Below, one piece after another: positions 51,053 to 59,771 of a stretch of DNA of 64,000 nt. The stretch's first letter is position 1. Each line of letters opens with the position of its first letter. Source of the stretch: Pokkaliibacter sp. MBI-7 (GTDB lineage: Bacteria; Pseudomonadota; Gammaproteobacteria; Pseudomonadales; Balneatricaceae); assembly GCF_029846635.1 (NCBI RefSeq), contig NZ_JARVTG010000002.1, positions 186,001 through 250,000 on the forward strand, in the 5' to 3' direction. The position numbers and the translations under genes were made by a program. The notes under the pieces are model-generated. The model was not told where the DNA came from. It was given only the letters and a program-made list of their open reading frames with translations, and searched no databases.

Positions 51053-52048
51053 TTATTCCATGATCAGGCTGACACGGCTGTTGAGAGCCGGAACGGACTG
51101 CGGAGTGAACAGGAGCAGCAGGTCGCAGGTAATGTGCTGATCTTCCAGATCATAGCTGATCTCGATGGCGAGCAGTTTTTGCGGACGTTGATTGAGAGTG
51201 GATACCAGATCGCGGATGCTGCAGTGCTGGCCCAATACCACGGGATGCCCCTGGCTGAACTCAATGTCCAGTTGTTCGGCAATACCTTTGAGACAGGCGC
51301 TGATCAAAATGTTGGCCACATCCATCAGCAGGTCAAGCTGGTCGTGTTCAGACAATGGCAGGTTGAAGTTCATCAACTGGCCAATATCGCTGAAGTCCGA
51401 GTCTGCAAACAACAGCATCGCCTCACCGGATATGCCTGAGCCAATGAAGCCCTGGCATACCGCAGACAGACTCTGATGGTCCGATACTGCTTCAAGAGCC
51501 ATCTGGATTTCGGTGGGCTCGATAAAGTTGACCTTGGGCACGGGCAGCCGGACAAACACCCCCAGTAATCGCGCCAGCCGGTCAGCTGCCTGTCCCATGG
51601 CGACGTTGACTACCTCGCGATAACAGTCTTGCAGGTCAACCTCAAACTCGGCGGTGACTGTATTCTGGCTGGTGGGTGTGTCAGGGCGCAGAGAAAAGCG
51701 TTCGATGGTCTCCAGTACCTTTTCCGGAGCCACGGGTTTTTGCAAAAACTCCAAAGCACCAAGGTTCATGACCCGCTGGTGGGCTTCCGGCTGAATATCG
51801 CCGGAGACGACGATGACTTTGACCTCGAGACCTTCCTGCTGCAGCCATTCCAAAACCTGATAACCGTCCATTTCCGGCATGGTCAGGTCAAGGAACATCA
51901 CATCGACAGGGTTGCTGCGTAACCAGGCGACCGCTTCTGCACCGTTGGTGGCGAAGTCCAGTGTGGTTGCCCAACTCTCCGGCAGGGCTCTGGCCATCTG
52001 TTTGCGAGCCAGACCCGAGTCATCACATATCAGAACAGAATAGGTCAT
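51053..52048 (-). CDS. Response regulator with CheC-type phosphatase domain
   Basis: 331 residues. The receiver domain (1-120) has the acid pocket Asp9/Asp10, the phospho-acceptor Asp54 (MFLDLTMPEMDG) and Lys104 (FLQKPVAP). From about 135 on it is CheC-like: Glu145 and Asn148 (YREVVNVAMG), and a second site Asp243 and Asn246 (LMDVANILI), the pair of residues used by CheC/CheX/FliY to remove phosphate from response regulators. The protein could therefore dephosphorylate itself or other regulators. No chemotaxis genes are adjacent. It is followed at five bases by a diguanylate cyclase. Confidence 0.92.
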   Translation of the reverse strand: MTYSVLICDDSGLARKQMARALPESWATTLDFATNGAEAVAWLRSNPVDVMFLDLTMPEMDGYQVLEWLQQEGLEVKVIVVSGDIQPEAHQRVMNLGALEFLQKPVAPEKVLETIERFSLRPDTPTSQNTVTAEFEVDLQDCYREVVNVAMGQAADRLARLLGVFVRLPVPKVNFIEPTEIQMALEAVSDHQSLSAVCQGFIGSGISGEAMLLFADSDFSDIGQLMNFNLPLSEHDQLDLLMDVANILISACLKGIAEQLDIEFSQGHPVVLGQHCSIRDLVSTLNQRPQKLLAIEISYDLEDQHITCDLLLLFTPQSVPALNSRVSLIME

Positions 52049-52409
52049 AGCCTCTCCTAAACCCTGGGCTCAATTTCACATCCTGCGGGGTACTGGCGTA
52101 TCCCTGACATTGGGGTTACGCAGGATCATGGCAGAAAATCCGATGATCCTCAGAGCATATTCTCAGGTGCGTCAAAATGTTACATGGCTTTGACGAACAG
52201 TGTACGGGATTTATCCAATTATGGCAGTCGATGTTCTACAGCATGGCCAACAACTGCTTGTCTATCAACAATATATACGGAGGAACAATTTTCCTGTGAT
52301 AGATTGGCGGCAACCTTCGTGTTTCCTATCGATTCCGGCCATCAGCAGTGCCCTTCAGAGCGCGAATTATTTTACTGCAGTGTTTACGACTGCATCGCAA
52401 TGAGAAGTC
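52049..52409. other. Intergenic region between the signalling operon and polB
   Basis: 361 bases between divergent genes. I see no convincing gene, RNA or strong terminator. A clear LexA box (CTGT-N8-ACAG) for polB was not found by eye. A plus-strand frame (52184-52420) overlapping the polB start has no recognisable product. Confidence 0.5.
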
Positions 52410-54854
52410 ATGGCAACTAATCAGGTAATCCCCACCGATGTCGAGGCGCCCATACAAATACGCGGGTATGTGCTGAGTCGTCATGGTTACGATGTGGCTG
52501 GCAGCCTGTGTCTGGGGTACTGGCTGTGGACGGCAGAAGGCGCCATCTACTGGGAAGTGCCCGAGCAGGAGGCGATCTGCTTTCTCCCGGCGGCCAGTGC
52601 GGCGAAGGCTCAACAGGCTCTTGGCGATCAGGAGGGGTGGCGTCTGCAGCCACTGCCGCTAACCGATTTTTCGCAGCAACCTGTACTGGGTCTGTACTGC
52701 CGCAGTCTCACCGGCTTCTACCGCTGTCGGGAGAAATTACAGGCCGCTCATATCCCATTGATGGAAGAGGATATTCGACCTCAGGAACGCTTTTTGATGG
52801 AGCGGGGTATTCGGGCCGGTCTCGAAGTGCGCGGGAGCTGGCGCCGTAATACGGATGGCTCACTGCACCTGATCAGCCAGCAGGCGCGCAAGGCAGAGGT
52901 GCAACCCGAGTTGCGGCTGTTATCGCTGGATATAGAAACCACCATGGATGCCAGGCGTATCTATTCCATCGCACTGCAAATGGCTGATCGCAGTGTCGTG
53001 CTGATGCAAAGGGAGGAAACGCCCAGACCGGAGAGCATCGATCCTGCACTGCAGGTCGAATGGTTTGATTCCAGCAGAGCCATGCTGGAAGCCATGCAGG
53101 GTTATTTTCAGCGTTGGGACCCTGATGCCATTATCGGCTGGAGTGTCGTCGGCTTTGATCTCAAGGTACTTGCGCGAGCCTGTGAACAGGAGCGTATCCC
53201 GCTGCGCTGGGGACGGGGTATGCAGGAGGTGCAGCTGCGCGAGTCCCGAACCACCAATCATCACTTTGTCGACTGGCCGGGGCGGGTAGTGCTGGATGGC
53301 ATTGATACGTTACGCGGAGCCACCTGGCAGTTTGAGAGTTTTGCACTTAATGAGGTGGCACGAGAGTTACTGGGGCGGGAGAAACTGATCGAAGATCCCG
53401 ATCAGCGTGGCGAAGAAATTACCCGTCTGTTTCGCCACGATCCCTGGGCGCTGGCCGCGTATAACCTGGAAGACTGTCGGCTGGTCAGCGACATCTTTGC
53501 TCACGCCAAACTGATGCCCTACCTGATTGCCCGTGCTGATCTGACCGGGTTGTCGCTGGATCGGGTAGGGGGCTCAGCTGCCGCCTTTGACTACCTGTAT
53601 TTACCGCGCTTGCATCGCAAGGGGTATGTCGCACCGGTCTATGCCTCTGGCGATGCGACGGTGGACAGTCCGGGTGGCTTTGTCATGAATTCCCGGCCCG
53701 GGCTGTACGACCATGTGCTGGTGCTGGACTTCAAGAGCCTGTACCCCAGCATCATTCGCACTTTCCTGATTGATCCCTATGCTCTGGTAGAAGGGCTGTC
53801 CGGCGCGCATCCTGACAATGAGCAGGTGGATGGCTTCAATCAGGCCAGTTTCTGGCGGCAGGAGCCGATCCTGCCCGCACTGGTGGCGGAATGCTGGCAG
53901 GCGCGGGATCAGGCAAAACGTGATGGCAATATGCCGCTGGCAACGGCCATTAAAATTATCATGAATGCTTTCTATGGTGTGCTGGGCTCGCCACTGTGTC
54001 GCTTTTTTGATCGGCGTCTGTCCGGTTCGATCACACTGCGTGGTCATCAGATACTGCAGGATAGTCAGGCCTGGTTTCAGCGGCAGGGCTATGAAGTGAT
54101 CTATGGCGATACCGATTCACTGTTTGTGCATTTACATGGTCATCACAGCGAAGAGCAGGCGTGTGCCCGAGGACGGGAGCTGGCTGCTGCTATCAATGAC
54201 TGGTGGCGAGACCGGTTGCTGACGGAGTTCAATCTGGCAAGCCACCTCGAAATTCAGTTTGAAGTCCATTACCGCCGTTTTCTGATGCCGACCATTCGTG
54301 GCTCGCAGGAAGGCAGCAAAAAGCGGTACGCCGGTCTGGTCAGTAAGGGCAGCGAGCATAAACTGGTGTTCAAGGGGCTGGAGTCCGTCCGCTCCGACTG
54401 GACACCCTTTGCCCGGCGTATTCAGCGCGAACTGTATGAGCGGGTGTTCCTCAATCAGCCCTATCGTAACTGGCTGCGCCAGCAGGTGGACGACCTGCTT
54501 GGCGGTCGATGCGACGCTGAACTGGTTTACCGCAAACGCCTGCGACGTCCGCTAGATGCCTATCAGAAAAACGTCCCTCCTCATGTGCAGGCGGCACGGA
54601 AGATGCGTGAGCACCGTCGGCAGCAAGGACTGCCTGAGCGCTATGAGCGTGGCAGTAGTGTCGAATATGTGCTGACCTTGCATGGCCCTGAAGCTCTGGG
54701 TCTGACGACGGCACCGCTCGACTATGAACTCTATATCGAACGGCAGCTCAAACCTGTTGTCGACTCCATCCTGATCTTTGTTAATGACGGCTATGACAAG
54801 AGTCTGGCGCCTCAGGCCGACCTGTTCTACGACCTGGACAAAACAAAAGACTGA
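52410..54854 (+). CDS. polB: DNA polymerase II
   Basis: 814 residues, a family B polymerase like E. coli PolB (783). It acts in DNA repair and restart of blocked forks. The 3'-5' exonuclease has LLSLDIETTMDARRI and DAIIGWSVVGFDLK with the catalytic acids. The polymerase has LDFKSLYPSIIRTF (motif A), KIIMNAFYGVLGS (motif B) and YGDTDSLFV (motif C). The start ATG has TGAGAAG upstream. In E. coli it is SOS-controlled, but no LexA box was seen here by eye. Confidence 0.96.
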   Translation: MATNQVIPTDVEAPIQIRGYVLSRHGYDVAGSLCLGYWLWTAEGAIYWEVPEQEAICFLPAASAAKAQQALGDQEGWRLQPLPLTDFSQQPVLGLYCRSLTGFYRCREKLQAAHIPLMEEDIRPQERFLMERGIRAGLEVRGSWRRNTDGSLHLISQQARKAEVQPELRLLSLDIETTMDARRIYSIALQMADRSVVLMQREETPRPESIDPALQVEWFDSSRAMLEAMQGYFQRWDPDAIIGWSVVGFDLKVLARACEQERIPLRWGRGMQEVQLRESRTTNHHFVDWPGRVVLDGIDTLRGATWQFESFALNEVARELLGREKLIEDPDQRGEEITRLFRHDPWALAAYNLEDCRLVSDIFAHAKLMPYLIARADLTGLSLDRVGGSAAAFDYLYLPRLHRKGYVAPVYASGDATVDSPGGFVMNSRPGLYDHVLVLDFKSLYPSIIRTFLIDPYALVEGLSGAHPDNEQVDGFNQASFWRQEPILPALVAECWQARDQAKRDGNMPLATAIKIIMNAFYGVLGSPLCRFFDRRLSGSITLRGHQILQDSQAWFQRQGYEVIYGDTDSLFVHLHGHHSEEQACARGRELAAAINDWWRDRLLTEFNLASHLEIQFEVHYRRFLMPTIRGSQEGSKKRYAGLVSKGSEHKLVFKGLESVRSDWTPFARRIQRELYERVFLNQPYRNWLRQQVDDLLGGRCDAELVYRKRLRRPLDAYQKNVPPHVQAARKMREHRRQQGLPERYERGSSVEYVLTLHGPEALGLTTAPLDYELYIERQLKPVVDSILIFVNDGYDKSLAPQADLFYDLDKTKD

Positions 54855-55030
54855 GCATCAGAGGAGGCCGTTGGTCTCTGCGGGCATGATCAGCAGCAGT
54901 AAGGTCTGGCGCGCACCTTGGATTGCATACAATATTCGCTAGTTTAGGTCGCAATGGCGTAGTTTCGCGTCTGGGGCGAGGCTGTGCTATATGCTATGTT
55001 TCCTTTCCATTAACAGGAGCCTGTTCGGTT

Positions 55031-55414
55031 ATGCCTCTCAAGGTGATTCAGTTCTGGAGCTATTCCACTGGGGATAACACCTTGCTGGAGCGCGTGCTGG
55101 CAGGTAAAAAACGGGCGATTGTGTCACGCCTGCACAGCCAGCGTCCCGGGACCATCGATCCACGCCATTTCTCCGTGGGTGAAGAGGCCATGGTGCAGGA
55201 TGCCCAGCAGCGCCTGCGCGGACGTATCCGTGTGACCGACATTTATCAGGCAGCGTTTGCTGCCATCCCGGAAAAGCTCTGGCAAGCGGAAGGTTGCTGT
55301 GACGCTGAACACCTGCAGGCGGTAATGCGCCATGGTTGGCCTGACGAGCTGCTGGATGAAGATTATGTTTTTCTCGCCATGCATTTTGATCTGGTGGAGG
55401 TTATCAGCGACTGA
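55031..55414 (+). CDS. ASCH-domain-like protein
   Basis: 127 residues from the ATG at 55031 (MPLKVIQFWSYSTGDNTLLE), with AGGAG 12 bases upstream. The pattern LAGKKRAIVSRL, FSVGEEAMVQDAQQRLRGRI and VTDIYQ fits the ASCH fold (PUA-like), which is thought to bind RNA or modified nucleotides. This is a moderate match, as sequence in this family varies widely. The frame extends upstream to 54923, but those residues look random. It is after polB, separated by 176 bases. Confidence 0.6.
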   Translation: MPLKVIQFWSYSTGDNTLLERVLAGKKRAIVSRLHSQRPGTIDPRHFSVGEEAMVQDAQQRLRGRIRVTDIYQAAFAAIPEKLWQAEGCCDAEHLQAVMRHGWPDELLDEDYVFLAMHFDLVEVISD

Positions 55415-55418
55415 CAGG

Positions 55419-55447
55419 CTGGCTGTTCTCTGGCTGTTCTCTGGCTG
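55419..55447 (+). repeat. Short 11-bp direct repeat
   Basis: CTGGCTGTTCT occurs twice in tandem, with a third partial copy, just after the ASCH-like gene. No function is apparent. Confidence 0.8.
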
Positions 55448-55591
55448 GTTTATTTCAGGTTATCTGGTTCGTCCTTGCCGTTTCCCTGCGTTCGTCGATT
55501 CGTACCGGTGCCGTCTCACTGACAGATCAGCTGACGGGCACGTAAGCACACACTCTGCAATGAGTATTGGTAGTACATTTCAGGAGTTTTT

Positions 55592-56713
55592 ATGCAAACC
55601 CAGCACCACCCTCTCAAGTCTGCCACGGTCGGCACCAGCCGTAGTCTGACCAGCCTGCATTACAGCAATGGCAAGCCAGGCCCCAAGGTATACATTCAGG
55701 CGGGTCTGCACGCAGATGAGAACCCCGGCATGCTGGTGCTGCACTATTTGCGTCCTCTGCTGCAGGCCGCTGAAGACGCCGGGCAGATTCGTGGTGAAAT
55801 CGTGGTCGTGCCGTTTGCCAACCCCATCGGTCTCAACCAGACACTGGCCATGCAGTTCCACGGCCGCTTCGAGTTTGGCAACGGTCAGAACTTCAACCGG
55901 AATTACCGCGATCTGGCTGCCATGGTGACGCCATTGCTGGAAGGAAAACTGGGCGCGGATGCTGACAGCAACGTAGCGCAAATCCGTGCTGCCATGCGCA
56001 GCGTGATGGCGCAAGAGAAGGCGGTCAACGAGCTGGACAGCATGCGACTCGTCGTGCAGACCCTGGCTTGCGACGCCGATATCATGCTGGATTTGCATTG
56101 TGATTCCGAAGCAATCCTGCACCTCTATATTCACAGTGATCAGCAGGAAGAAGGTGCGGAGCTGGCACGTTATCTGGGTAGCGCCGTCACCATGCATGCT
56201 CCCGCCAGTAACGGTCAGCCTTTTGACGAATCAGCCTCCGGCCCTTGGGCCGCCTTGCGTGAGGCGTTTCCGGATGCGGCTATTCCGATGGCCTGCTTTG
56301 CCAGCACCGTGGAGTACCGTGGCCAGAAAGACGTCAGCACCGAACTGGCAACTGATGATGCCGAGCGGATTTTCACTTATTTGCGTGCTCAGGGTGCTGT
56401 CGATACAGGCAGTCTGCCCGCACGCCCTGAGCTACCCCGGGAAGTCAAAGATCTGGCCGCCACAGATGTTATTCGAGCGCCTGTTTCCGGGATAGTCGAA
56501 TACCATCGTGAGCCAGGTGAAATGGTCAGGGAAGGTGATGCACTGGTATCACTGATTGATCCTCTGACCAACGACAAGCACACGCTGGTTTCAGGCGTGG
56601 ATGGATTGCTCTATGCGCGCAACCGGATTCGCTTTGCTCATTCAGACATGGAACTGACCTTTGTGTCAGGCGACAAGGTGGTGCGTTCAGGCTATCTGCT
56701 GTCCGCGCGCTGA
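55592..56713 (+). CDS. Succinylglutamate desuccinylase/aspartoacylase-family deacylase
   Basis: 373 residues, M14-type zinc hydrolase. The metal ligands are His40 and Glu43 (AGLHADENPG) and His169 (MLDLHCDSE); Arg103 (FNRNYRDL) binds substrate and Glu241 (STVEYRG) is the likely general base. The C-terminal part (about 300-373) is a lipoyl-like beta barrel (IRAPVSGIVEYHREPGEMVR). Enzymes of this family remove acyl groups from amino-acid derivatives; AstE, aspartoacylase and ectoine-pathway DoeB are members. None of the astABD or ectoine genes is near, so the substrate is unknown. The start has CAGGAGTTTTT upstream. Confidence 0.85.
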   Translation: MQTQHHPLKSATVGTSRSLTSLHYSNGKPGPKVYIQAGLHADENPGMLVLHYLRPLLQAAEDAGQIRGEIVVVPFANPIGLNQTLAMQFHGRFEFGNGQNFNRNYRDLAAMVTPLLEGKLGADADSNVAQIRAAMRSVMAQEKAVNELDSMRLVVQTLACDADIMLDLHCDSEAILHLYIHSDQQEEGAELARYLGSAVTMHAPASNGQPFDESASGPWAALREAFPDAAIPMACFASTVEYRGQKDVSTELATDDAERIFTYLRAQGAVDTGSLPARPELPREVKDLAATDVIRAPVSGIVEYHREPGEMVREGDALVSLIDPLTNDKHTLVSGVDGLLYARNRIRFAHSDMELTFVSGDKVVRSGYLLSAR

Positions 56714-56781
56714 TGGGGACGGGTGGGGGCGTCATCAACGACCCCACCTGAAAAAGCGGCCGCACGGGCGACCGAAGGGGA

Positions 56782-56815
56782 AATAACGGGGATGTGTTAC
56801 CACATCCCCGTTATT
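56782..56815. terminator. Strong hairpin, likely terminator after the deacylase gene
   Basis: AATAACGGGGATGTG / CACATCCCCGTTATT, a perfect 15-bp stem with a TTAC loop, followed by GTTTC. The T-run is poor, but stem strength is high. Confidence 0.7.
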
Positions 56816-56967
56816 GTTTCTAAGGACAGGAAATGAGCAGTGCAAGGGGTTCAGCTGGCCCCTCGGGGCCGTTACTATCTGCAGCAGCTGGCAGGCTACA
56901 CTGCCGGATGGTCCAGAGCGTGAATACGTTCTTATAACCAGAGTTCCATGCCCTACTAAGCAGGTTG

Positions 56968-57477
56968 ATGATGGCTTCAATATGGTCCACGTTGCTGGAT
57001 ATTTCTCCTCTTGACTGGAAGGGCGTGCTGAGCGCCTGTCTGGCGGGCGGCATTATCGGTCTGGAGCGCCAGTTGCAGGGCAAGCCTGCGGGGATTCGCA
57101 CCAGTATGCTGATCTGCCTTGGCTCCTATCTGTTCGTCGCCATCTCTAATGGTCTGGTAAGTGCGTCGGGTGATCCCAGTCGTGTGGTGGGGCAGGTCAT
57201 CACTGGTATCGGTTTTATTGGTGCCGGGGTGATCATGAATAAAGAAGGGATCCTGCATGGCGTAACCTCGGCCTCGGTCATCTGGGTGCTGGCGGGTATC
57301 GGTGTCACCATCGGGCTGCATGATCATGGCCTCGGTATCAAGCTCGCTGTCCTGACGGTCATTATTCTGGTCGGTATCGACGGCTTTGAGCGCCGCCTCA
57401 AGAGTCTGCGCAAAGGGGTGCATGTGCACAGCGTTCCGCAAAATACAGATATTCGTGATGACGAGCAGCAGTCCTGA
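56968..57477 (+). CDS. MgtC/SapB-family membrane protein
   Basis: 169 residues with four to five hydrophobic helices. ACLAGGIIGLERQLQGKPAG, RTSMLICLGSYLF and QVITGIGFIGAGVIM are the MgtC signature. MgtC proteins limit ATP synthase activity and aid growth at low magnesium, but short forms without the C-terminal ACT-like domain, like this one, are widespread and poorly understood. Tandem ATGs at 56968 and 56971 follow AGCAGG. No magnesium transporter gene is near. Confidence 0.87.
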   Translation: MMASIWSTLLDISPLDWKGVLSACLAGGIIGLERQLQGKPAGIRTSMLICLGSYLFVAISNGLVSASGDPSRVVGQVITGIGFIGAGVIMNKEGILHGVTSASVIWVLAGIGVTIGLHDHGLGIKLAVLTVIILVGIDGFERRLKSLRKGVHVHSVPQNTDIRDDEQQS

Positions 57478-57575
57478 GCGGCTGGATGATGGCCAACGCC
57501 TGAGCGGCAACATCCTGTTAGACTGAGGCCGGGGTGGACGCGGGATGCCATCACCGTAGCGGATGTGAAAGGTAG

Positions 57576-58466
57576 ATGAGTAAACAATATTGGCTTGGGG
57601 TAGACGGTGGCGGCACGCACTGCCGGGTTCGTCTTTATGATGAACAGCAACAGGTAGTGGGTGAGGCTGCCTCGGGTAGCGGCAATCTGCGTCTCGGGGT
57701 AGATCAGGTATTCGCGCATATCATCACCGCCAGTTTGCACGTGGTACGCAGCGCAGGGCTACCGGATGATACGCTGGCTCAGGTGTCGGTCGGTATGGGG
57801 ATGGCGGGCGCGTGCCAGCCGCAGCAGCAGGCAGAAGTGGCTGCCTGTTCACATCCTTTTCGCTCTGTCAGCTTGCTGACGGATGCTCATACTGCTTGCC
57901 TGGGGGCTTTTTGTGGCCAGCCGGGTGCCATTCTTATCCTCGGTACAGGGTCTTGTGGCCTGTACTTCGACGGTCAGCATTTTCACTCCATTGGTGGCTG
58001 GGGCTTTCCCATTTCGGACGGTGGCAGCGGTGCCATGCTGGGGCTGCGACTGATTCAGCAGTCACTGCTGGCTTTTGATGGTATGCAGCCGGTCACTGAA
58101 CTTTCTCAGCGGCTGCTTGAGCAGCTGGGCGGTCACCCGGTCGAGGCGGTCGCGTGGATGGATCAGGCCAGGCCCCGCGACTATGCTGCGCTGGCGCCGT
58201 TGGTCTGGCAGGCCTATGAGGCTGGTGATGTGCTGGCGGACAGTCTGGTCACTCAGCATTTGGACGATGTTCGCCTGCTGCTTAGTCGATTGCAGCAACT
58301 GGGCGCCGGGCGCTGTGCGCTGATGGGAGGGCTGGCAGCGCGGACTTCTGCTCAATTATCTGCGGAGTTTGGTCATTTTCTGGTCGATCCTCAGCAGGAT
58401 GCCTTGTACGGAGCCATGTTGCTGGCGCGTGATGGCATCGAGCTGCAGGGAGGGTTGCGCACATGA
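57576..58466 (+). CDS. BadF/BadG-family kinase, likely N-acetylglucosamine or glucosamine kinase
   Basis: 296 residues of the actin-like ATPase fold. LGVDGGGTHCRVRLYD is the phosphate-1 motif, LLTDAHTACLGAF the phosphate-2 region and ILILGTGSCGLYF the third glycine-rich loop. GGWGFPISDGGSGAMLG is typical of the amino-sugar kinases in this group. Its stop overlaps the start of nagA by four bases (ATGA), which makes N-acetylglucosamine the most likely substrate: the kinase makes GlcNAc-6-P and NagA deacetylates it. No transporter, nagB or regulator is next to them. Confidence 0.88.
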   Translation: MSKQYWLGVDGGGTHCRVRLYDEQQQVVGEAASGSGNLRLGVDQVFAHIITASLHVVRSAGLPDDTLAQVSVGMGMAGACQPQQQAEVAACSHPFRSVSLLTDAHTACLGAFCGQPGAILILGTGSCGLYFDGQHFHSIGGWGFPISDGGSGAMLGLRLIQQSLLAFDGMQPVTELSQRLLEQLGGHPVEAVAWMDQARPRDYAALAPLVWQAYEAGDVLADSLVTQHLDDVRLLLSRLQQLGAGRCALMGGLAARTSAQLSAEFGHFLVDPQQDALYGAMLLARDGIELQGGLRT

Positions 58467-59626
58467 GTCAGCAACAGCTACCGGTGGCGCTTCGAGGGGC
58501 TCGCATCTTTACCGGAGCCGATTGGCTTGAGGGATATGCACTGCTGCTCGACAGCGGCAGAGTGGCAGGCTGTGTTGATGAACAGGCAATTCCTGCCGGG
58601 TACACTCCTCACTCGCTGGAGGGGGGGATGCTGGTGCCCGGACTGGTGGACGTACAGGTCAATGGTGGTGGCGGAGTATTGTTCAATGACCAGCCGGACA
58701 TCGCCGGCTTGCGCACCATGATGGCTGCGCATCGGGCGCATGGTACGACGGCTATGTTGCCCACCCTGATCACTGACACTGATGCCAGCATGCTGCAGGC
58801 TATCGCCGTTATAAAGCAGGCGCGACGGGAGTCGCTGCCCGGTATTGCTGGCATTCATCTGGAAGGCCCTTACCTCAATGTCGGCAAGAAAGGGGTACAT
58901 CGTGCCAGTCAGATTCGCGTGATGGATGCGGAGCACCGCGACTGGCTGTTGGCGCTTGCAGAGCTTGGCAGTGTGGTGCTGACCCTGGCACCTGAGCAGC
59001 TGCCTGATCTGGCCTGGATTACTGCGTTTGCCGAGCGGGGGATGCGGGTCTGTGCGGGCCATACGCTGGCAGACTACGGGGTAATGCGGGCGGCCCTGCA
59101 GCACGGCGTCGCTGGTTTTACTCATCTTTTCAATGCCATGTCCGGTATGCAGAGCCGTGATCCCGGAGTGGTGGGAGCGGCTCTGGAAGATGCTATTAGC
59201 TGGTGCGGCCTGATTGTCGATGGTCATCATGTGCATCCCGCCAGTCTGAAAGTGGCCATTCGTGCCAAAGTCCGTGGCAAGATGATGCTGGTGACCGATG
59301 CCATGCATACTGTCGGGGTCGCAGGCGAGGAGTTTGCATTGCTCGGAGAGGCGATTTACAGACAGGACGGATGCCTGAAAACGGCTGACGGCACACTGGC
59401 AGGTTCAGACCTGGGTATGCTGGAGGCGGTGCGAAACAGTGTCGAGATGCTGGGGTTACCGCTGGAAGAAGCCCTGCGTATGGGCAGTCTCTATCCGGCT
59501 CAATTTCTGCGGCGCCAGGAACTCGGGCATCTGCATAAAGGGGCGCAGGCAGACGTCCTGTGGCTGAGTGAGGCGCTGCAACTGCGCAGCAGCTGGATTG
59601 GTGGTGTGGCAGAACATTACTGCTAG
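58463..59626 (+). CDS. nagA: N-acetylglucosamine-6-phosphate deacetylase
   Basis: 387 residues. NagA removes acetate from GlcNAc-6-P in the cytosol, feeding peptidoglycan recycling or chitin breakdown. The metal-site residues appear in GIHLEGPYLN (Glu), VCAGHTLADY (His) and GFTHLFNAM (His), and MLVTDAMHTVG carries the catalytic aspartate. The small beta domain flanks the barrel, with LVPGLVDVQVNGGGG at its junction. It is coupled to the kinase gene upstream and followed by a strong inverted repeat. Confidence 0.96.
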   Translation: MSQQQLPVALRGARIFTGADWLEGYALLLDSGRVAGCVDEQAIPAGYTPHSLEGGMLVPGLVDVQVNGGGGVLFNDQPDIAGLRTMMAAHRAHGTTAMLPTLITDTDASMLQAIAVIKQARRESLPGIAGIHLEGPYLNVGKKGVHRASQIRVMDAEHRDWLLALAELGSVVLTLAPEQLPDLAWITAFAERGMRVCAGHTLADYGVMRAALQHGVAGFTHLFNAMSGMQSRDPGVVGAALEDAISWCGLIVDGHHVHPASLKVAIRAKVRGKMMLVTDAMHTVGVAGEEFALLGEAIYRQDGCLKTADGTLAGSDLGMLEAVRNSVEMLGLPLEEALRMGSLYPAQFLRRQELGHLHKGAQADVLWLSEALQLRSSWIGGVAEHYC

Positions 59627-59714
59627 GGGGGCGATCTGCTGTGTAGCGACCGCACGGTGTTGAAAAGACCTTCGGCTTGCTCATTCAGGTCGACCATATT
59701 GACCACCCGAAAAT

Positions 59715-59745
59715 ACCAAGGGCAGCCTGTTAAGCTGCCCTTGGT
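59715..59745. terminator. Inverted repeat between convergent nagA and lutC
   Basis: ACCAAGGGCAGC / GCTGCCCTTGGT is a perfect 12-bp stem with a seven-base loop. There is no T-run on either side. Confidence 0.62.
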
Positions 59746-59771
59746 CGTTATGGCAAGGTCATCGCCGTGGG

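Noticed and set aside
52049..52409. LexA (SOS) box upstream of polB
   Set aside because: No CTGT-N8-ACAG or close variant seen on either strand; TACTGCAGTG near 52375 lacks the second half.
58478..59308. Minus-strand frame of 276 codons opposite nagA
   Set aside because: Shadow of nagA; no start signal or family features.
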